Origin: Methanoregula sp.
GTDB lineage: Archaea; Halobacteriota; Methanomicrobia; Methanomicrobiales; Methanospirillaceae
Reading direction: 5' to 3'
DNA: 20,231 bases
Assembly (NCBI GenBank): GCA_023228295.1
Contig: JALOBP010000059.1
Coordinates: 1 to 20,231 of the forward strand
Of this stretch, positions 15,512-20,231 are shown in pieces; the stretch's first letter is position 1; each line of letters begins with the position of its first letter. The translations under genes and the position numbers were made by a program. The notes beneath the pieces are model-generated. The model searched no databases, was not told the origin of the DNA, and worked only from the letters and a program-made list of their open reading frames with translations.

Positions 15512-16616
15512 CAATTCAGGCAGCATGTCCGTGGACTTTATGGTAGGATTCACGTTCTTTATCCTTGCATTTATATGGGTAGCAACCATGGTACCGGGCT
15601 TGTTCATCGGCATTCAGTCCCACTCAATAGACTTCGATGCAGTTGCATACCGGGCAGGGGTTATCCTTACAGAGGATCCCGGGCAGGCCCACAAAGATGT
15701 CTCACCTCAGCCATGGGAGATCCAGACGGATACGCGCAACATAATCCGGTTCGGCCTTGCAGTCTCAAAAGATACTCCCCGTATTCTCGATGAGAACAAG
15801 GTGAACCGGTTTTTCAACACCACGGACTTTACCTTTGAGGATTATCATAAACGGGTAATCTTCGGGGACTACCCATACCGGTTCAATATTTCCCTCAGGG
15901 AAGCGGGGGAGGACACGATCCGGTCGGTAGGGGATATCATTCCCGAGTATTACCCATATGGATATATCCGCAGGGATGTAAAAATCAAACATCCCAGTAA
16001 TACAACAATTGGTGAGGAGATAATCAAAGAATTCGGCTACAATAATACCGAGAAGATTACGAGACACCCGTTCACCATCGTACTCAATACCTCGCACCTC
16101 CGCAGCGACCCGGTAGGACAGATCATCGATAAAAACGGGGCTGCAGCGTACAGGATTTATCCTGCCAAGGAGAAAATCATCATCAATATCACTGACTTTG
16201 ACGAAGCGCGGGACCCGGCAAATCTCAATCCCTGTGCCATGTATATAACAGATATCAAATTTTTCACCAGAGACGTAGGTACTACATCCACCCTTGAGCC
16301 CTACCATGTGGATGCAACAAGCATGGATAATTTCCTGTACGTTGATGGCGAGTCTTCACCGGTTACCTTCCCGCAGGCAGGGAATGGGAAGCAATTTCAG
16401 AAGACTCTCTCGATGGTATTCGATCCGCCATTCTTTTTAGGAACGGGTTCAGAGAGCCTGGAGAGATCGATCTTTATCAACATGACATTTACCATCACTC
16501 CAGACCAGCAATTCCTGAATAACTCCCTTACCAGGCCATTCAATTATAATTACCACCCCGCAAATGTCACCCAGCCCGCTTTGACTGATGCAGTTCTGGA
16601 GGTTGCGATATGGTGA
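15504..16616 (+). CDS. Pilin-like membrane-anchored surface protein
   Basis: The 370-residue protein starts with a short polar segment (SGSMSVDF) followed by a 25-residue hydrophobic helix (about 10-34). This is the layout of archaeal pilin-like subunits, with an acidic residue near the start of the helix. A large extracellular domain follows and carries nine N-x-S/T sequons (for example FNTT, FNIS, LNTS, INIT, INMT, ANVT), a high density for its size. There is no C-terminal second membrane helix. From memory it resembles a family of haloarchaeal proteins encoded with Tad-like or type IV-like secretion genes. The internal ATG at 15525 is an alternative start close to the helix. It overlaps the gene before by 8 bases and the gene after by 7. 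Whether it is cleaved by a prepilin peptidase is untested. Confidence 0.78.
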   Translation: MTDNSGSMSVDFMVGFTFFILAFIWVATMVPGLFIGIQSHSIDFDAVAYRAGVILTEDPGQAHKDVSPQPWEIQTDTRNIIRFGLAVSKDTPRILDENKVNRFFNTTDFTFEDYHKRVIFGDYPYRFNISLREAGEDTIRSVGDIIPEYYPYGYIRRDVKIKHPSNTTIGEEIIKEFGYNNTEKITRHPFTIVLNTSHLRSDPVGQIIDKNGAAAYRIYPAKEKIIINITDFDEARDPANLNPCAMYITDIKFFTRDVGTTSTLEPYHVDATSMDNFLYVDGESSPVTFPQAGNGKQFQKTLSMVFDPPFFLGTGSESLERSIFINMTFTITPDQQFLNNSLTRPFNYNYHPANVTQPALTDAVLEVAIW

Positions 16617-17122
16617 ACTCGGGCGGGCAGTTGTATACAATTGAGGGAATTGCAGCAGGGCTCATCATCCTGGTAAGCGCGTTCATTGTTGTCAATAGCA
16701 CGTCAGTGTATACCATGGGGGACACGCATATCAGCGACATGCAACTCGAAGTGCTGGGAAGCGATGCCCTGGCCATGATGGATACTGCCCCCAATAGTTC
16801 AGTTGGCAAGAGCCCGCTCCAGGCTATCGTGGAAACTGACGATAGTGAAACATTCCGGACAATGTTCGATAACATCGTGAACAACAAAACCGGTACGGGT
16901 CCTGACAGGATCCAGTTTGCTGCAAATGTAACCTATGTGACACCCAATGGCTGGGTCAACAGCAGTGCCCTGAGTGAGTCCGTCATCCCTCGCGTTGGGG
17001 GGGAACATACGGTGCGGGTTTCTGAATGGCTTATCGTTGATAAAGCGTTTCCCGGGTGCAACACTAACACCTGCAAGTGGAAACATGCCGTCCTCGTGGA
17101 GGTGCTCCTGTGGCGCGATTAA
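16610..17122 (+). CDS. Pilin-like protein with QLYTIEG N-terminus
   Basis: The 170-residue protein begins NSGGQLYTIEGIAAGLIIL, then a hydrophobic helix to about residue 29. A glycine before Q, with a glutamate five residues into the helix, is what prepilin-type (class III) signals show, with the likely cut after Gly6. The motif resembles the RGQAYTLEG start of haloarchaeal DUF7288-type proteins. The remaining domain has five sequons (NST, NSS, NKT, NVT, NSS) and a C-terminal Cys150/Cys155 pair that could form a disulfide outside the cell. The start overlaps the previous stop (ATGGTGA), so translation is coupled. It is probably a minor subunit of the same assembly. Confidence 0.8.
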   Translation: MVNSGGQLYTIEGIAAGLIILVSAFIVVNSTSVYTMGDTHISDMQLEVLGSDALAMMDTAPNSSVGKSPLQAIVETDDSETFRTMFDNIVNNKTGTGPDRIQFAANVTYVTPNGWVNSSALSESVIPRVGGEHTVRVSEWLIVDKAFPGCNTNTCKWKHAVLVEVLLWRD

Positions 17123-17490
17123 ATGATGATGCACAGTGGATTGTGCTCATGGGTTTTATTATCAGTTTCAGCCTGTTCTTCATTGCAATCATCCTCAACC
17201 AGTCAACGGTTGTGGGGCAGACGACTGCAGAGGCGGTGTCGGAATTTCCGAAAAACGATATCCGGGGGGTACGAGATATGATCATCCAGTCTGCAGATCT
17301 CGAAGATCAGGGCAGTTACCTGAACAAGACCAATGTGCAGAATGAGATTCGACAATTGTCCCTGGAGAGGCACGGCTCTGTGGTACAATTCTCAACGCAA
17401 TCCGAGTCATGGAGCGGGGTTCCCACGAAGCTGGTTGAGATACACTACTACAACGGGGTGATGTCGTATAATGAGACTTGGAGATCGTAA
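17110..17490 (+). CDS. Small membrane-anchored pilin-like protein
   Basis: I take the GTG at 17110, giving 126 residues. A strong ribosome site, GGAGGTG (17097-17103), lies 6 bases before it, and the product then begins VARLNDDAQWIVLMGF, with a hydrophobic helix at once (about 10-31). An upstream GTG at 17077 would add 11 residues and a 46-base overlap. The short extracellular part has three sequons (NQS, NKT, NET) and no domain I can name. Its start lies inside the end of the previous gene (13-base overlap), the same coupling seen along the operon. It resembles haloarchaeal membrane proteins of pilus-like clusters (DUF7261-type) in layout only. Confidence 0.72.
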   Translation: MARLNDDAQWIVLMGFIISFSLFFIAIILNQSTVVGQTTAEAVSEFPKNDIRGVRDMIIQSADLEDQGSYLNKTNVQNEIRQLSLERHGSVVQFSTQSESWSGVPTKLVEIHYYNGVMSYNETWRS

Positions 17491-17491
17491 T

Positions 17492-17941
17492 ATGCAATGC
17501 CAAAAAAACAATGATGCCGGCGTAGCAACAATGATAGAATACATTCTGATAACCGGGGTCCTCATGGTCCTTTTCATTGTTATGATGCTCCTTGTGAACG
17601 CAAATTTCATGGAAGGACCGACTAATTCCATCACCTATTCAGCCTTCACCGATATCAGCAACGGCATATCTACCCGGGTCGTTGATACATATGCAATAGC
17701 GCCATCCAATGGTAATATCACCTCGACTTTTGATATTCCTGATGACATCGTAGGAAAGGGATACTTCGTTGAAATCAAAACCGGGGATACTGAAACCCTT
17801 TCTGCCCAAGTGGTCACCGTAAGCCGGAATACTATTGCTTCCAGTGTGGCAATTGCCGGTGTCGGTTCAACAAAAAAGGCTGGAGGGAATACAACGGGTA
17901 CGGGTATGAATAAGATTAGTTACAATTCTGGGGGGTTATAA
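17492..17941 (+). CDS. Type IV pilin-like subunit
   Basis: The 149-residue product begins MQCQKNNDAGVATMIEYILI, then a helix of about 25 residues to NANFMEG. This N-terminus, short and polar with an Ala-Gly junction and a Glu in the first turn of the helix, is close to archaeal pilin or archaellin-type class III signals. The rest is a small, mostly beta, Thr/Ser-rich domain with two sequons. Of the operon's genes this and the 16610 product look most like a structural pilin. An alternative ATG at 17471 has its own GGGGTG site and would add 7 residues and overlap the previous gene; I prefer 17492 because GGAG (17480-17483) precedes it. Its stop abuts the next ATG. Confidence 0.75.
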   Translation: MQCQKNNDAGVATMIEYILITGVLMVLFIVMMLLVNANFMEGPTNSITYSAFTDISNGISTRVVDTYAIAPSNGNITSTFDIPDDIVGKGYFVEIKTGDTETLSAQVVTVSRNTIASSVAIAGVGSTKKAGGNTTGTGMNKISYNSGGL

Positions 17942-18787
17942 ATGAGAAATAAAAAATACCGGATGGGGTGCACCGATGGCGTGTCGGAATCGCTTGGGTT
18001 CCTCCTTATATTTACGTTGGTTATTGTGGGTATTGGCCTTGTTACACTCTACGGATACCCGATGCTACTCCAGCAGCAGACAAGCGCTGATGAACAGATC
18101 ATGGAAAAGAACATGATTGTGCTGCAGAACGATGTGAAAAGCCTTGCGTACAAGACGATACCATATAAAGAGACCTCGCTGAAGATAGGGGGCGGGGTAC
18201 TCCATGTTCAAAATTCCAGTGAGGCTCCGGCATCGGGATCTCCCACATCGATAAAAATCTATGACAACAACAACATTTTACTTGATTCGTTCCGTTCGGG
18301 AGACCTGCTGTACTCATCGGTATCTTCCAGCACTGACATATCCCTCCAGAACGGTGCCGTCGTGAAGCGCCAGTATTTTGAACCGGGATCGGTGATGCTC
18401 GCTGAACCCCGTTGGTTCTACGACGGACAGACTGAAACCATGGTCATCAACCTCGTAAACATCACAAGCACTTCAAAAATCTCCCGGGAGGGGGTTGGTA
18501 CGGTCCAGATGATGTTGGGAGAATCACGATTCAATAAGTTCGATGCCAATCCCCCGCTACCTGCAGTCCCTACTCTGAGTCCCCCGGTATATCTTGAATA
18601 TAAACCCAATAAGGATGTGGATTATTCCATTGCATGGAATTCTTACTTCCAGAAACTGGGGATGACCGTGGATCCAACATCTGCTGCACAGCCCGGTGAC
18701 GGATCTGGATTGCCGGTGAAATATCGGCTGCCTGATACAACAACCGTGGTTATCAAACAATACGAAGTGAACATCAGATCACTCTGA
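17942..18787 (+). CDS. Pilin-like protein, last gene of operon
   Basis: The 281-residue protein has a basic N-terminal segment (MRNKKYRM), CTDGVSESLGF, and a long hydrophobic helix (about 18-40). This matches the DAG/DG-VSEVIG-type start of archaeal pilin-like proteins of the DUF7289 kind. A coiled segment (about 45-70, QQQTSADEQIMEKNMIVL) and a beta-rich domain follow. Sequons are NSS and NIT. The C-terminus is soluble with no second anchor. Its ATG follows the previous TAA with no gap, preceded by a GGGGGG run that may act as ribosome site, so it is co-translated. A T8 run (18806-18813) ends the operon. Confidence 0.78.
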   Translation: MRNKKYRMGCTDGVSESLGFLLIFTLVIVGIGLVTLYGYPMLLQQQTSADEQIMEKNMIVLQNDVKSLAYKTIPYKETSLKIGGGVLHVQNSSEAPASGSPTSIKIYDNNNILLDSFRSGDLLYSSVSSSTDISLQNGAVVKRQYFEPGSVMLAEPRWFYDGQTETMVINLVNITSTSKISREGVGTVQMMLGESRFNKFDANPPLPAVPTLSPPVYLEYKPNKDVDYSIAWNSYFQKLGMTVDPTSAAQPGDGSGLPVKYRLPDTTTVVIKQYEVNIRSL

Positions 18788-18800
18788 TTTCGTTTATCGA

Positions 18801-18813
18801 TCTCCTTTTTTTT
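18801..18813 (+). terminator. T-rich terminator of pilin-like operon
   Basis: TCTCCTTTTTTTT (18801-18813) begins 13 bases after the last stop and ends in eight T, the archaeal oligo-T signal. Confidence 0.55.
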
Positions 18814-18822
18814 AAATTCCGG

Positions 18823-18836
18823 GATTACCGGTAATC
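18823..18836. repeat. Perfect 14-bp palindrome
   Basis: GATTACCGGTAATC is fully self-complementary and lies between the convergent operon end and the flippase-methyltransferase gene. It could be a protein site or part of a bidirectional terminator. The arms ATCAGTT (about 18852) and AACTGAT (about 18888) nearby form a second, wider inverted pair. Confidence 0.5.
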
Positions 18837-18979
18837 GCACCCACTTTGTTTATCAGTTGACCATATTCCTGAATGGGAAACCGGGATTAACTGATATCTG
18901 TAATATGAAGAAAAAATAACATAGGATCTTCAAGGTTAAAACCAAAACCAGGAAAACCCGAAGTGGCCCATGAGACAAT

Positions 18980-20231
18980 TTATTTTTTTGTGGCGCTCAT
19001 GACAATAATTACCCCACAATTGAGCTTTTCAAATACCCCATCAATTTTTCGCCCCCACGCGAGAATTTTTTCATTGTTGAAGAGTGCAAAAACCGGGGAA
19101 ATGAGGAATAGTGTCTGGTGAGATCTTTGCGGGTAGGATCCAAAAAACCCATAAAGTTCCTGTACTGAAAAGAACTTCAGGTGTGTCTCACCATAATTGC
19201 GACCACGACCGAACCGGTCCCAGAAGATCTCATAGATCCCCCAGATGGAACGCTCGTTGGGGGTTGAAATTGCAATACGACCGCCATTATCCAATACTCT
19301 CTGGGACTCCCCGATCATCTTTTCCGGTTCATGGAGGTGCTCGATAATCTCAGCGCAGATGATTTTGTGGACCGACCGGTCTCTGAAAGGAAGGTATTGC
19401 GCATCTGCTATGATGAACTCGCTCTTCTGGATGCTCTTCTTCTTTGCGAACAATAATGCACTTCGGTTGAGATCCATGCCAATGAGAAGCCGGGGATGGG
19501 TAACTTCAAGGGCACGGAGCTGGACCCCGCTCCCGCACCCGATATCCAGGATTACCTCATCGTCCTGTGCACCAAGCATATTTTTCAGGGTCCCGGTTCG
19601 CCGTTGCTGCCAGTATTTCTGGACCAGTAAATCCGAATTATAGGCCTTATCGTCAATATCCCCGTCAATTGCATTATAGTGATCCAGTAAATTCTCCTGG
19701 CTCGTATCAAGAGAGAAAAAACCTTTCAGGCCAATCAAATCGATTATTATCTCGATAAAACGCGTCAGGAATGCAAACGCTGTCGCGGAAGTGAGACTGA
19801 TTCCCATAAGCACAAGAATCCCGACAATTCCGGCCTCCTGTATGCCGAGACCCGCCGGGGTAACCGGGATTAGTGAGAGAATCGTAAGAAGCGGGTTAAG
19901 GAGAAGGGCATCAACAATCCCGATTGCTACACTTCCCATTGCTTTTGCAATAAAAAACCATTCCAGTCCCCGGAGCACCCACCCTAAAAAGGATATTGAG
20001 ATAATATACGGTGAAATTTTCTGGATCGCCCGGCTCTGCTCGCCGAGATCGAGGATATACTGGAGATATTTGTTCTTCTCGCAGAACTCCTGCAGAACCG
20101 GGCCAGGATACATGATGAGGTAATAGCCGGCAATTACCAGAAGCAGAATAATGACGATCAAATAAACAATATATGCAATCGGGAGACCGGTGATAGTTGC
20201 ATAGAGGTAATAAACCGCTACGAGTGCAAGG
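18980..20231 (-). CDS. Flippase-like (AglD/LPG-synthase-TM type) membrane domain fused to SAM methyltransferase, 5' end outside window
   Basis: The frame is open from the window edge to TAA 18980-18982, giving 416 visible residues with the N-terminus missing. The TTG at 20161 is not a convincing start because coding-like hydrophobic sequence continues upstream. The first 170 or so visible residues are polytopic and include IPVTPAGLGIQEAG, the hallmark of the lysylphosphatidylglycerol-synthase-TM/UPF0104 family, found at the C-terminus of AglD-like glycosyltransferases and in flippase-like proteins. After a linker comes a class I methyltransferase: LDIGCGSG about 230 residues in, MDLNRSA, IADAQYLPFRDRS, EIIEHLHEP, and GGRIAISTPNE, the pattern of the Methyltransf_11/25 type. 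The product probably modifies or handles a lipid-linked sugar or lipid at the membrane. The substrate is unknown. Confidence 0.82.
   Translation of the reverse strand, partial: LALVAVYYLYATITGLPIAYIVYLIVIILLLVIAGYYLIMYPGPVLQEFCEKNKYLQYILDLGEQSRAIQKISPYIISISFLGWVLRGLEWFFIAKAMGSVAIGIVDALLLNPLLTILSLIPVTPAGLGIQEAGIVGILVLMGISLTSATAFAFLTRFIEIIIDLIGLKGFFSLDTSQENLLDHYNAIDGDIDDKAYNSDLLVQKYWQQRRTGTLKNMLGAQDDEVILDIGCGSGVQLRALEVTHPRLLIGMDLNRSALLFAKKKSIQKSEFIIADAQYLPFRDRSVHKIICAEIIEHLHEPEKMIGESQRVLDNGGRIAISTPNERSIWGIYEIFWDRFGRGRNYGETHLKFFSVQELYGFFGSYPQRSHQTLFLISPVFALFNNEKILAWGRKIDGVFEKLNCGVIIVMSATKK

Noticed and set aside
15504..18787. Archaellum (fla/arl) operon
   Set aside because: No archaellin with the standard GQVGIGTLIVF-type helix and no arlH, arlI or arlJ gene are present. 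The products vary in length and only share pilin-like N-termini.
18980..20161. Complete gene starting at TTG 20161
   Set aside because: Coding-like hydrophobic sequence continues in frame to the window edge, and the membrane domain would be cut in half, so the true start is outside.

Overview
The window is archaeal, most likely from a methanogenic euryarchaeote of the Methanomicrobiales (Methanoregula-like). The reasons are a class I HMG-CoA reductase for isoprenoid lipids, an archaeal Trm5 tRNA methyltransferase, a RimI/NAT acetyltransferase of archaeal type, TATA-like box A elements at leaderless spacing, T-rich terminators, and secreted proteins rich in N-glycosylation sequons. No methanogenesis gene lies in the window, so the order-level placement is a judgement from general resemblance, not proof.

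Layout. Bases 1-92 hold the tail of a gene that starts upstream. Bases 93-501 are a G/C-homopolymer-rich, palindrome-rich island with no convincing gene. Next come a membrane-sensor/PP2C (SpoIIE/RsbU-type) phosphatase on the minus strand (502-1881) and, divergent from it, a FabH-like condensing enzyme (2033-3067). A housekeeping block follows: ketopantoate reductase PanE (3162-4100, minus), Trm5 (4205-5116, minus), divergent HMG-CoA reductase (5161-6432, plus), an APC amino-acid permease (6498-8162, minus), RimI (8268-8753, minus), a DUF1015 protein (8908-10173, plus) and long-form HisG (10221-11093, plus). This block looks more GC-rich than the rest.

The right half (11404-20231) looks AT-richer and concerns the cell surface. 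A secreted protein of about 1046 residues, with Ig-like repeats and a von Willebrand A domain (11404-14544, minus), is divergent from a tightly coupled six-gene plus-strand operon (14879-18787). Five or six of the products have one N-terminal hydrophobic helix resembling archaeal pilin-like or pseudopilin-like subunits. No assembly ATPase, platform protein or prepilin peptidase is visible. The window closes with a partial minus-strand gene (18980 to the edge) that fuses an AglD/LPG-synthase-type flippase-like membrane domain to a SAM-dependent methyltransferase.

The best candidate for an undescribed system is the divergent pair of large VWA/Ig secreted protein and pilin-like operon, possibly a surface filament with a large adhesin. 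The linked glycan-related membrane fusion may be functionally connected. The other observations worth checking are a reciprocal His/Asn exchange in the FabH-like enzyme, a bacterial-style PP2C phosphatase with no visible partner-switch genes, and the palindromic island at the left edge.
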